Positions 12,262 to 23,200 of a stretch of 64,000 nt of DNA are shown one piece after another. Each line of letters opens with the position of its first letter. Within the stretch, counting starts at the first letter, position 1. Below the pieces are notes generated by a model. The model searched no databases, was not told the DNA's origin, and worked only from the letters and a program-made list of their open reading frames with translations. The translations under genes were made by a program, and so were the position numbers. Source of the stretch: Enoplosus armatus (taxonomy: Eukaryota > Chordata > Actinopteri > Centrarchiformes > Enoplosidae); the NCBI RefSeq assembly GCF_043641665.1, contig NC_092192.1, positions 22,540,978 to 22,604,977 of the forward strand, given 5' to 3'.

Positions 12262-15200
12262 ATAAATATTTAATTCATAAAGAAGTGATCACGGGTTGGT
12301 GTGTATGAAGTATTACGGTCACTGTACACGAGTCAAGAACTCTGCAGCAACCTTTGAGACCGAGACTGAAGTAATTAATTTGCTATCATTTTCCCTTTTT
12401 AGGGTGGCGCCCCGTATTAAAATATAAATATTACTTTGATAGCCCAAGTTGAGGGGCATCTCTCAGCTTCATTTTGTACTAATTTGTATTTAGGCCATAC
12501 TTTTGGTGTTGCCTTAAATAGGAAGCCTAATATTGCTACAAGTAATATATGTGGTTTAATTAAAAGCCGTATTGGGCTTTCATTAAATGAATGTGCGTGT
12601 TATCACGATTGTAATATTAACTGATTAACTGAATATATTTCCATGAAAATATGACAAATTATTATTTATTTCAACTGCAGTAATGATGCAGTTTTCATGG
12701 CACTGAACTAACCATGTCAGGATTTGTTCTCATGGAAACCACAAGATCACCCGTATCAAACTGAACGGCCAATAGAAACCCATCAGGCAGGGGCCAAGAA
12801 GAACTGGTCTGGGCCATTCTGAAATAATTCCCCTTGAAATGTGCCAACGTTACACCTTCAGCAAGATATGAGCCCTAGAATTCAAAGTACTCTTAGTAAT
12901 GATGCTGGAAAAACCAACAAAAAAAACCACATTGTTTTTCAGATCACAGTTGGTTTATGCCAAGGGCAAGAACAGGAAGCAAAGCACCTTGGGAGATGCA
13001 TGTGTATTCTCTGTGGGACATGTTCTTGCTTTCATTGTTGGTGGATAAAACAAAATAAGACCACAGACAACAACAGACTGCAACAAACACACAAAATTAC
13101 TCATCATAAGTCTGTTACATAAGGACGATGTAACATAGAGGATCAAATTAATTCACCAAACAAACGTGACAATTAGGAAGTGACACTTCTAGTCTGAGCT
13201 GGGTGGAGAGCATTTAGCTTTATGATCAGTAGGTCAGTCTTAGTTTGGTTGATAGGGTTTTATTTTGTGTGCTGTGCTAAAATAAAATAGTCAATGGAAA
13301 ATAACTGTCATCCAGTCTATTTGCATGAAACATGCGGAAGTATTATTATTTATTTAATCACTCATTTACTCATTTTATGAACAGCCTCTTGGGTATGTCA
13401 CAAAGAGCATGTTTTGGATAAGGATCGGCGACCTGGAGTGTCACAGCATGCAAGGACAAGAACAAATGACTGCCCCCCCCCCCCCACCCCATTTCAGTGT
13501 AGTACGTCTCAGAAATGCAAAGACTTGGTAATATGGCAGAGATTGTAGCAGCTTGCTTCTCCATCATTCATGGGTGCAAATAAGCAGCTGTGGGGCCATT
13601 ATAGTCTATCAGAGCTCCACTGCATGAATGGAAGGCAACTATTTTACTCTGTGGCATGTCTGACATAATTATTTTAAACTAAGAGATTCAAAGGTTTCCA
13701 TCATTGTATGACTGTACAGTAATCTGATGCATTTCAAATTCTAGATGTCACGCATCATCTGTGTCTGATTCATCTCACCTTGCAGTTGCGAGAAGGCTCG
13801 TGATTGTTGGATTGCCAGCCAACAAGAGCAATTTTCCTTTGCATTAGTAATGAGGCTATCAATGGCAAATTAGAGAGGAGGATGAGGGAACTGTCTAACG
13901 ACACTGCTGCAGATCAATGGGCTGACATCGTGCTATTGAATGCAGCTGGTTATGAGTGTGAAGTAAACAAAACATTTCCCAGGCCGACGCTGAAGAATGC
14001 ATCTCCGTTATCAAAGATCAGTGCGGCAGGACTTGTCACCATCTTTTTAAGAGATGATGAGTGAGTAACCATAGTTATGTTATCATTTTACCCCACCCCT
14101 TGTGTCCTCATGTTTCCTGCCACTCACTACTGTCAGATAAAAAAAAAAAAGGGAAAGAACACATAGTGTAGGGGAAAAAAAATCTTTAAGAACAAGTTAT
14201 TCTTACACTTTTAGGCAATATTCCCACGTTTCACACAAATTCTTTAGACTTAAGAGATATCTGCAGTTAGCATGCCAAAAAAAAAAAATCTGGTTTCTGG
14301 GGGCGAATGACTGCAGGGGGGTCATGGTTTAAGGGTGTTGGCAGTGTTTACAAAAATGAATAAATAAATAAATAAAAATGTTGCAGAACAGTTGACAGCA
14401 ATCTGAACTTGACTTTATGCGGAGGAAGTACATTTTTCGTGGCCAATGCTGAGTAAGTATTTTTGGCTTTGAGAACAGGCAACATAAATGTAGAGTAAAG
14501 CATGTAAATGCATGTATCCATTTTGGACAGCATTTAAAATGACCATTAATAACCTCATTGGAAAGGAAAGACACAAAGAGAGTGATGAAATATTTTCAGG
14601 TCACGAAAGAGACATTATAAACGCATACAAACAATCAAATTTTTTACTGTTACTACTCACTACTCTACTGTTAAATGCATTTACTCTGATCTGATTCTCT
14701 GCATCTCCTTTCCCGTCTCTTAGTCTAAGGTCGCTCTGTGACTCTGAAAGTCTCTGGACAGAAAAGGGTATTTTTTTATTTTGCGCAACTCCCACAGACG
14801 CTTCAACAAAACAAACCATGAAGCCAAATACTTGTTAAAAATATCACTGTAATAAACGTGTTAAATTCAACATGTATTAAATTGGATTAAAAATGTTTAG
14901 CCTTGCTTATAATAATTAACAATGTAAGCAGGGTTGCAGTATGACTACATTATTCAACGTGTGACGTGACAACAATGGAGAGATTACATTGTGTTATGGG
15001 GTTCAATTCTATGGTCTCTATGATCATACATATTGGAATTATGATAATAAGAACCACTGGTCTTGAGATGTTATCACTGTGTTTCCTGAGACTTCAGATT
15101 AGTTTAATTATTTTATCATTGTTTTATTATTATTTGAATAACTAACAAGCAACTTACTAGCTGCTGATATCATAATTAAATGATTAAAAAAAAAGAAAAG

Positions 15201-15980
15201 ATGTTTGGATAACGGTCAAAACTGTGGCATTGACAGGAGGCTCTGTTAGCAGACTCTGGTGTACTGGTTGTCATGGAAACCCAGTGCTCATTGACTCACT
15301 TCATATCTGCCCCGGTCTCCAGCTAAACTAAATAATGTTTTGACGGTGAACGCTGTTTCTGTCTGTGAAGTACCATTAGCTAACACTCCACTGCAAGCAA
15401 ATAGTTAGGGACTTTGTTTTGTTTCCACATGTTTTTTAGCATGACCCCTTTCACTGTGGTTGGTCATCATGACTAATAAATGCAAAGAGAAATAACCCCT
15501 GGGGAAAATGATCCTACATATTTACGTTCACTGTGCAGACCTACACTAACAGCGTATTCATTACAGGAATGCCTGACATTACTCACTCTTACTGACGTTA
15601 CCTCTTCAGACCTTCCTGTGCACTCGCACATCTTCACTGCTCACTTTTATTTGCCCATTTTACAGCTGTCCCATAACTTTATGTCCACAGGGACACCAAA
15701 AAAGAGACTATCCTGTGGTAAAGTTACTGAGGTCCTGACCTCGGGGACCTCAATGGTAGCTACAGCAGCGAACAGACCTATGACTGATTTAAAACACACA
15801 CTTTCTAACAGTATTAAACCTCTCTTGAGTCCGCTGTTGCCTCAGAGATCCTGTCACAGAAGTGCTGCCATGTAGAAAGATGAATTTCATGAGGAATGAC
15901 ATTAGCTGAGCTACCTCTGGTTCCATAATTAGGATTTGGTGGATGATAGATGTTTATTGCAGCTCATTCACAAGTTTGTG
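12262..15980. other. Noncoding stretch with simple repeats
   Basis: No gene supported. It holds poly-C at 13471-13486 and an (AAAT)n run at about 14355-14378. Frames such as 13804-14064 and 15480-15875 start with Met but show no domain, codon bias or splice context. Confidence 0.5.
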
Positions 15981-16019
15981 ACTTGTTGTTTACAGCTTTT
16001 AAATCAAATAAACCATTCT

Positions 16020-16180
16020 GAAGTCCAGTCGGTCAATGTCCAATATCACATATCACAAATCTGGGGGTTTTACAATCTGTACAGCATACAAGACCCTCTG
16101 TCCTTAGACCCTCGATTCAGATAAGAAAAAACTCCCCCGCAGAGCAACAGAGGAGGGATCCCTCTCCCAGCACGGACCGA
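16020..16180 (+). repeat. Dispersed teleost repeat fragment
   Basis: 'gtccttagaccctcgattca', 'aaaaaactccc' and 'agcaacagaggagggatccc' form a block that recurs in many fish genomes. It adjoins the reverse-strand LINE piece at 16.28-16.6 kb and may belong to its 3' UTR, but I cannot prove this. Confidence 0.45.
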
Positions 16181-16281
16181 CATGCATAGTAAAATTACAG
16201 TATGGACAATCCTGATGACAAAACCTGGAAGGAGGAGGACGGACGCAAAGACTCACAAGAGGCAATACTCAAGCACACCAT

Positions 16282-16602
16282 TCACACTGGTGGGGGAAAG
16301 GAATGGAGGAAGAGAGATACAAGGACAACATGCACACAAGGGAGACAGAGGGACAAGAGCAGAGGCTGAATATCCTGGAGGATCCAGACCCAAAGCATAT
16401 AAAGGAATACAAGGTTTAAGGAGATCAGACAGGTATGAAGGGGGCGAGCCCATTTACAATTTGACGTGACAAAAGTCATCGGAAGAACCTTAAAGTCTGA
16501 TCTGAAATGGATAGGGAGCCAATGAAGGGATGCCAAAATTGCTATAATATGATCAAATTTTCTAGTATAAGTTAAGATTCTAGCTACAGTATTCTGAACC
16601 AT
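16282..16602 (-). mobile_element. L2-like LINE RT C-terminal fragment
   Basis: On the reverse strand the frame starts MVQNTVARILTYTRKFDHI and goes on with ILASLHWLP. This is the 'IQNTAARILT..SLHWLPV' signature of the RT C-terminus in L2-like LINEs, also seen in the 33.1-33.8 kb copy. After about 50 residues the frame loses resemblance. It is a degenerate fragment. Confidence 0.7.
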
Positions 16603-16688
16603 TGAAAGACATTTAGAACTGTGAGAAAGCCTTCACACTGTCTAGCCTTGACGAGGGAGTTAAACGAGCGATGGTGTAATCACAGTCA

Positions 16689-17610
16689 GTGCTTCATGAA
16701 TGTGCTTCAGTTATGGCATCTTTGAATATGTTAAGTGCCACTAATGCCCTCTACAGGAAGGGCCAGAGCCGTCTCTGTTTTCTGAGGCGGCTGAGGTCCT
16801 TCAACATCTGCCGGACTATGCTGAGGATGTTCTGTGAGTCTGTGGCGGCCAGTGCTATCCTCTATGCTGTTGCATGCTGGGGCAGCAGGCTGAGGGTGGC
16901 GGACTCCAACAGACTCAACAAACTGATCCACAAGGCCAGTGACGTTGTGGGGGTGGAGCTGGACTCTCTGACGGTGGTGTCAGAGAGGAGGATGCTGTCT
17001 AAGCTGCGGGGCATCTTGGACAATGTCTCACATCCTCTCCATGATGTACTGGTCGGACACAAGAGCAGCTTCAGTAGGAGACTCATTCCTCCCAAATGTA
17101 CAACGGAGCGACACAGGAAATCATTCCTGCCTGTGGCCATCAGACTGTTCAACCCCTCCCTCTGAATGTCAAACAGAAACAGACTGGAAATCTGGACCTA
17201 CTTCATCTGTTCATATACTACCTCATTATTTATTCTTTAAATGTGCATATATGTCATACACAACAGTGCAATACATACATATATATATATATATATATAC
17301 ACATACATATATACACATATATATACATATATATACATATATACACATATATATATACATATATACATATATATATATATACATATACGTATATATATAC
17401 ACATACACACACACACATGCATATACATTGTTATTATTATTTTTTTTAACTTTTATTTTCACTTAAATATTGTAAATGTGTATATTTTTATCTTTATTTT
17501 TTTATTTTTATATTTCTTTTTATATTTTGTACAGACTTTAGCTCTAAATTTATGCTACTTTCTAATCTTGAATGGGAGCACCGGTACTGTACAATTTCTG
17601 ATTCTGATTT
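16689..17610 (+). mobile_element. Rex1/Babar-like LINE, RT C-terminus and 3' end
   Basis: An open frame at 16725-17165 encodes the last ~145 residues of a non-LTR reverse transcriptase. It contains RLCFLRRLRSFNICRTMLRM, then SAILYAVACWGSRL, then [14 protein letters not shown], and ends in [18 protein letters not shown] and a stop. The 3' UTR follows to 'gcaccggtactgtacaattt' and the tail 'ctgattctgattt' near 17608. A (TA)/(CA) microsatellite has expanded inside the UTR. The catalytic RT core is missing (5' truncation). Shared 3' ends at 21.36, 22.68 and 46.25 kb show that this family was active here several times. Assignment to Rex1/Babar rests on memory of the family's C-terminal region. Confidence 0.85.
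17268..17425. repeat. Compound (TA)n/(CATA)n/(CA)n microsatellite in LINE 3' UTR
   Basis: Alternating atatat, acatat and acacat blocks. All Tyr/Ile/His-rich frames over it are artefacts. Confidence 0.95.
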
Positions 17611-18089
17611 AAATGTTACTTATTCCGTACTGCCATAAGGGGTTTCCTAAGTTTATAACTTATCTGATTAGTTTGCTAAGAGCTATGTTTGCCTCTATTG
17701 CTTTGAAGATGAAAGATGGTTAAGTCTTATTCATATTATTTGTAACTATATTGTTATTTTCCTTTATAGACCACACACACACCTTTACTCAACCTGCCTG
17801 GGAATATGTATGTACTCTGCACAGTCTACAATAAATTTGTGAACAGCGGATCCCCTCTCTTGTCCTGATTCTTTGACAGGAATCATCTCCATATCTGCCA
17901 ACCCAAACCAATTACCTTTCCAAAGGCCCCACCTTTATTTCAAAAAAACAAAGGCATGAATAAGGATATCTGCAGCAGCCGAGGACAGACAAGACCAAGT
18001 TTTAGCTCACCATCTTGGTGATTTGGTTAATATGCTGATCAAAAGAAAGGGTAGGATGAAACGTAACGCCAAGACTCTTGGCTATCAAT

Positions 18090-18890
18090 CTTTGAGAAAC
18101 CACACAGCTACTTGATCAAACTGGGGCCTGTGTTTAGCAGGGCCAGTGATCAGCATCTCAGTTTTATCAGTCTGACCGACGAACTGATCAGAGATCGGTT
18201 GGTATGTGGTATCGAGAGCGACGCCCAGCACTTGCAGCTGCTAAAAAAGAAAGATCTAACGCTGGCCTTCGCCATGGAACTTTGCAAGCCGGAACAGGGC
18301 TACAAGGGGCTAAAGAAGGAGGGGGAGGTGTGGACAGTTCAGGAGAGCCCTTGATCAAATTGTGGTGGAAAACACACATGACAGAATCAAGTGCCCTGCT
18401 TTCAACAAGTGCTGCAATGCCTGTGGAAAATGGAACGACTTCTCCAGGTGTTGTAGATCTTAACAATTTTCTGCCAGCAAATCTTCAAACACATAGAAAG
18501 GAGTATACACACACAAAGTAAACGAGTTGGAATCACAGGCGCCATCAGAATCACAAGATGTCTTCTACTGAGTCTCGAGGCCCTACCACAGAAGGATAAG
18601 CTCCTCAACACATTCTTCTCCACGTCCACCCAGGAAGAACTGAGTCAAAATAGATATTGGATCAAAACATAACGTCATGTCAAACGCTACATTGAATCGT
18701 GTGAATCCTAATGCACTAATCAACCCCTCATTCACTGTCAACCTGATTGCCTACGCAGGTCAAGTAATTCGGACCATGGGTTTTGCCACCTTGGACCTGA
18801 ACTGTGGGAGGCTCGAGTTTCAGATAGTGGACCTCAACACGAAGTCACTCCCAGACTCAGAAGCATCAAACTGGGTAAGGTAAGCATTGG
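18090..18890 (+). pseudogene. Ty3/gypsy-type gag and protease remnant
   Basis: The frame at 18112-18354 contains LTDELIRDRLVCGIESDAQH followed by LLKKKDLTLAFAMELCK. This matches the 'LIRDRIVCGI..LL..DLTL..A..IC' block at the end of gag in gypsy-like retrotransposons. Further on, 18677-18883 reads VNLIAYAGQVIRTMG and then LEFQIVD, as in the linker between aspartic protease and RT ('L.AYGG..I.PVG'). The intervening reading is shifted and broken. Neither the protease D-[ST]-G triad nor a zinc knuckle is seen. 'aataaatttgtgaacagcgg' at about 17831 could be the end of its LTR. I judge this a separate element from the retrovirus that follows. Confidence 0.6.
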
Positions 18891-19400
18891 TCAACATTAT
18901 CCAACAGGGGGCTCCAGAGCTCAATGAGACAACGAGACCTGGAGGGCAATGAGCAAACAGGACAGGGAAAACCTAAAGACAAAACAGAAAAAGTGGGACA
19001 ACAAACATGAGCAGAAGGGGAACCCCCCGCAAGGCCAGGCTTAGAACTACTAAGAAAATATGCCTGGGAAGATAGAAATTGCATTATGTTTCGCAAAATT
19101 CAGACCAGGGGTTTGTAGAGTAGATACAGGACCAGATTTCACTGTGCATGACTCGGGATAAAAGAATGGGAAAAAGGTGGTAGTGACTCTAGTTAATGGG
19201 AGAATATGGATGAAGTAGACAAAAGGGGAGTTGTGGGGCTAAAAAGGTTATCCAATCTAGCAAAAGTAGAAGACTTAAGCTTTTTCAAAAAACAATGCAA
19301 TTCAGTCACAAAAAAATGAAGTAATGAGGATGATGAAGCCAGACTGAGGAAAATCCTAGAAAAGGGCCAGTAGTCAAGATTCAAAAATCATGTAGGATAC

Positions 19401-19856
19401 GCCCCTCAATTTACCTATTCGATAAAAGGGGGAATGCCCAACAGACAGCCACAATAAAGCACAAAACCAGAAGTGAAAAAAGAATTACACCAGACAATCC
19501 AAGAATTGGAGCTATTAGAGGTAATTAAGAGAGTGGAAAACCCACCAACAAACATACCAATAATAAAAAATCTTACGTATAATTGAAGTATAGTTCGATG
19601 ATGTATATTTTACTCACCATTTGGAAGAAGAGCACCCATCCCTGCTCCCGGAAGTCCTAAAAACATTAAAAGAAGCAGGGTTCAAAATAGGACTTTAAAA
19701 ATGCAAAATAGCAAAGCAGAAATTAACTAGTACTTGGGGTTCAAACTGTCAGAAAATGGACAAAGCCTCACGAGAATACAGACAAAAGATTGAGAATTTC
19801 CCAGAGCCACAGGATGTTAAAGGGTTAGAACAGTTTCTGGGAACCGTGAGTACATA
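19401..19856 (+). pseudogene. Endogenous retrovirus pol remnant: reverse transcriptase
   Basis: Two RT pieces are visible. The first (19401-19578) reads IKGGMPNRQPQ, a stop, then KPEVKKELHQTIQELELLEV, as at the start of retroviral RT fingers. The second (19590-19680) reads FDDVYFTHHLEEEHPSLLPE then VLKTLKEAGFKIGL, which is the region around and after the YXDD catalytic box. The codon where the Tyr should stand is a stop (19591-19593). Roughly 100 residues of fingers and palm between the two pieces are absent, and further frameshifts follow. Traces of the thumb ('FPEPQDVKGLEQFLGT', about 19797-19845) mark the end. The enzyme is certainly dead. Confidence 0.8.
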
Positions 19857-20240
19857 GTGTTACGACCTGGCTCAAGGTGGCCACAACAAAAGGAGAGACA
19901 CACAAAGTATGAAGAGTAAGCTTATTTTTATTAACTTAAATCAAATTAAAGCCAAAAATAGTATGGATTATGAACATCAGTAGAGTCAGTGGTGTGTGCG
20001 TGATGCATGCGTGAATCATGTCAATTCAAGTGTTGCAAATGTAAACCAAGTCCTGAAAGGGAAAACTAAAACACCATAACCAAAACCGGGATGTGTGTTA
20101 CCTGCGGAGGGAAGCAGAGTGAGTGATTACAAATCAGCCAGCTCTTTTGTAACCTGGGAACACTGGGGCCCACAGGTACTCCTGATCACACCAAGCAGCC
20201 ACTCACACAACCAATAGAAATAGACCACTTAGAGCCGCCT
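19857..20240. other. Interruption of the retroviral pol; unassigned
   Basis: Homology to RT stops at about 19856 and 'tgttacgacctggctcaagg' begins. About 380 bp without retroviral resemblance follow. It may be an inserted element, but matching ends are not visible. Confidence 0.4.
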
Positions 20241-20245
20241 TCAAG

Positions 20246-20551
20246 ATGACCTCAGGGGTCATCACAATAGCCAACCACATCCCTCACTATAACAAGCAAG
20301 CAGTCATCCCACACATTCTGAAGGGGAAATTAAGAAAGAAGGGGGCCAACCAAAATGTAAAACTAACTGATAAAGAAAAAGAACATTTCAAAAGAAGAGA
20401 GAATGTGATAAAGGAAGCAAGGCCTCTGAAAAAGAGGGAAATGGAAAAGCCATTAGAAGTGTACCTAACAGTAACCCTGAAAGGAGGGGGATTAGAGGTT
20501 AGGAATCGTAACGATAAAGAACCAATTCTGCAAAGAAAAATCATGCAATAA
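20246..20551 (+). other. Lys-rich open frame inside retroviral region
   Basis: A 101-codon frame, strongly basic (KGKLRKKGANQNVKLTDKEK and further Lys/Glu-rich sequence). It lies between RT and integrase remnants on the same strand, where RNase H and connection domains are expected, but no RNase H motif is recognised. It could be a displaced pol segment or chance. Low confidence as a gene. Confidence 0.3.
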
Positions 20552-20821
20552 ATAGTTACGGACAGTGACTACTGTTGTAAAGCAGGAAATGAAGAACTAG
20601 ACTACTGGGAGTAGAGAGACTTTAGTAACGTGCGTGGGGGGGCCATTAGCTCATGCACAACAGTCGAGCCTCGTTGCAACCCTGAGGAAAAACATGTACA
20701 TAGAATGGACTAATGTTATGAGCCACACAAATAACCGTGACAAAACCACATTGGCACTATCTTTCCTAGAGGATGGTACCAAGATACAGAAATTCATGTA
20801 CTGCTTGAAGACGCCCCTTGA

Positions 20822-20908
20822 GTGGTCAAAGAATTACACCAAGGTTTAGGTCATGTAGGGTTAACAAAACTAAGAGAGTGTTGTAATAAAAAACATACAC
20901 AGACTTAA
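20822..20908 (+). pseudogene. Retroviral integrase zinc-finger fragment
   Basis: The frame reads VVKELHQGLGHVGLTKLREC and continues CNKKHTQT to a stop at 20906. The 'H-x4-H-x-G...K' spacing is that of the start of the integrase N-terminal zinc-binding domain in LTR retroelements. The rest of the finger and the DDE core are not recognisable downstream, so the integrase is truncated. It lies in the expected position after RT on the + strand. Confidence 0.6.
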
Positions 20909-20943
20909 CCTTGTGAAGCATATACAACACACACACTACAGGA

Positions 20944-21831
20944 GTGGGAGACCTTTACATGGGTGTTTCCACAGAGAATTTAAATCATGCTTTATGTGGG
21001 TACGCCCCACCCCTAGATGGCAGGAGGAAAAAACTCTCCTGGAGAAGGTGGTATCCAGGGACATGTGTGATATGCCAATGGCAGGTTACCACTAAAATTT
21101 GGGAAGGCCCAGCAGACGCCAGACCCAAGAGGTTTATATCCACCCTAGTAAGGAACATGGATGTAGGGGGAAAAGAGGGACCACCCTTGAGCAGGATCAA
21201 CGTGTGTGACAGCTGCTATGAGGAGATAGGGTTAAGGATGATAATGGGAAGAGTCCATCATGACGGTGGCCTAAAGAGGGGATGTAATTGTGAAGCTACC
21301 ATGGCAGGGGTAATCCTATGCAAACACACACTGAAAGACTCCCAGGGAGTGAGGCTCGTCAATCAGAATCAGAATCAGAAATACTTTATTCATCCCCGGG
21401 GGGAAATTATACAGTACCGGTGCCCCCATTCAAGAGTAGAAAGTAGCATAAATTTAGAAACAAAATTTAAGTGAAAAATAAAAAATATATACAATAATAT
21501 TATTTTATAATAATATAAAATATTTGATGGCCACAGGCAGGAAGATGCCAAGCAGATGACTAGGGGAAGGCAAAATCTTGACCCTAAACACAGAGTTCGG
21601 ATGGGACTAAGAAAGGGTCCAGGAGGCATCCTGGGAACGTATAGTTCTCAACCGTACCTTTCGGAAGAGAGATCAATACTGCAAACAATGATAGAAAGCA
21701 GTTTCCAGCACCCAAGACTACCATACCAAGTAGATCTGCACTGGGGAAACAAAACAGACAAATTATTATTCACCCTGGCCCGGAGAGGAATGAGCTTTTC
21801 CCATCTCAATCTAAAAATGGAAAAACCCTGA
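20944..21831 (+). pseudogene. Cys-rich reading frame of unknown function, split by a LINE tail
   Basis: From 20944 (first ATG 20959) an uninterrupted frame runs into the reverse-strand Rex1 tail at about 21361. The same frame reopens at 21556 and ends with a stop at 21829-21831. Numbered from 20944, the first part has CVIC at residues 41-44, CDSC at 88-91, CNC at 114-116 and CKH at 126-128. Two CxxC pairs separated by 43 residues, with further Cys/His, suggest a metal-binding fold. The second part is basic (GRQNLDPKHRVRMGLRKGPG) with no Cys. The frame lies between integrase and env remnants. I do not recognise a family. It may be a viral accessory gene, a captured host gene, or part of another element. 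Apart from the LINE tail it is unusually open for this neighbourhood. Confidence 0.45.
21361..21545 (-). mobile_element. Rex1-like LINE 3' tail (reverse)
   Basis: Starts 'aatcagaatcagaatcagaa', passes 'ggggggaaattatacagtac' and 'gcccccattcaagag', and ends near 'gatggccacaggcaggaag', the complement of the last RT codons of the 17-kb copy. Part of the UTR is deleted. It interrupts the Cys-rich frame. Confidence 0.85.
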
Positions 21832-22105
21832 AAACCAATCCCTCAACGTTGCTGTTGCAAATGTTAGAATGTGATTTTAAAAAGGAAGAACCTGTGTCTC
21901 GGCGTACTAGGCCTCAGGGAAAAGAATGGGGTGTCGGATAACTGTAGTGTTCTCAAGCAGTGTGTTGAAACTCTGACTAAACACCAAGTTAAACCACAGT
22001 CAATGAAGAGTCGTAGCAAGGTTGACCATTTACTGTCAGACTTTCTCATTAACATGCTGGTGAAAATTGTAAATGAAAACAATAAAAAATATTCAGTGTC
22101 TGTGC

Positions 22106-22238
22106 TCATGGTGGGAACTGTTGGGTCTCTGTAATAATATTAGAAAGAGTACGGTCTAGGCCTGCTCTATTTGTAAAGTGTCATGAGATGACTTTTGTTG
22201 TGAATTGGCGCTATGTAAATAAAGTTGAATTGAAATTA
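22106..22238 (+). mobile_element. L2-clade LINE 3' tail
   Basis: 'ctcatggtgggaactgttgg' to 'ggcgctatgtaaataaagtt' and 'gaattgaaatt'. It is absent from the homologous repeat at 42.9 kb, so it inserted after the two copies separated. Confidence 0.9.
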
Positions 22239-22679
22239 ACTTATTGTAAAAAGCTGTGAGTATGAATATATATTATCTACTGGCATTTATGTTGGCTTGT
22301 TCACAACTGTAAATAAAGCATTTTTAATAAACTTACCAAACACAATTTTTAACAACTCATGACTAACATATGATCTTTAACACATCTAATGTGAAATAAA
22401 TCAACTAATGGCATCAACTTAAGAGCACATGTGTGTCTCCTTTTGCAAACCAGGAGTAACTCAACAGGAAGGGACTTAACAGGAAGTGGCATCATCACAT
22501 GACACAGAGAAATAATACAAATTAAAAAAACATAAATTGTTAAACTGTAAAGTAGTCAACTTCTTGTTTTCAACTACAAATACCAAACAAATTATTTAAA
22601 GAAGAAATCTGAGAAAGTCAAACATATGCCTTAAGGGTAACACAATTATTATTAAAAAAAATTTTTTTTAAAGGTCATT

Positions 22680-22855
22680 GTTCACTTAAATACTGTAAAT
22701 GTGTATATTTTTTATTTTCTATTCTTATTTTTATATTTGTACATACTTTTAGTTCTAAATTATGCTACTTTACTCTTGAATGGGAGCACCGGTACTGTAC
22801 AATTTCCCCCCGGGGATCAATTAAGTATTTCTGATTCTGATTCTGATTCTGAATA
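22680..22855 (+). mobile_element. Rex1-like LINE 3' tail
   Basis: 'ttcacttaaatactgtaaat' to 'gggagcaccggtactgtaca', 'ccccggggatcaattaagta' and three CTGATT repeats. Same end as the 17.6-kb copy; absent from the related repeat at 43.1 kb. Confidence 0.9.
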
Positions 22856-23200
22856 ACCAACTTGACCAAATGCCAGGAGCCCAACCTATAGTGGTCACAG
22901 GCAAGGGTATCCCTACCATGTTCAGACGATGATGTCATGCGAGGAAAGGGAGTGAAAATGCCAGAGTACACTCTTACAGTGGCCATAACAAAGTTCACTG
23001 ATTAAACGGTTGGTGTAGAACAGCCAGGGTAGAATGGACTAGGAAGGAGTGCGTCAAGCCCTGCAAATGGGAGTCATGGCTTCAAGCCTATCTAAGTAGG
23101 AAGGGCAAGAATCAGAAATAAAAACGGGTTAATAACTCACTCTCTCGACCTCTCTGTTTTTACAAGATTAAAAGAGGGAAGAGAGGAATATAGCTACAAG

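Larger units (their letters stand above)
21982..22915 (+). repeat. Repeat of unknown class, copy 1 (also at 42.83 kb)
   Basis: The segment 'gttaaaccacagtcaatgaa', 'gcaaggttgaccatttactg', 'cattaacatgctggtgaaaa' and, further on, 'accaacttgaccaaatgcca' to 'gtggtcacaggcaag' recurs in the same order at 42831-43215. In this copy an L2 tail (22106-22238) and a Rex1 tail (22680-22855) have inserted. The upstream frame (21871-22100) is open and reads like a protein C-terminus; 'aataaagcatttttaataaa' at about 22312 could be its poly(A) signal. The two copies show that it is mobile or was duplicated. Confidence 0.75.

Noticed and set aside
17241..17612. Tyr/Ile/His-rich frames on both strands
   Set aside because: Products of the TA/CA microsatellite in the LINE 3' UTR.
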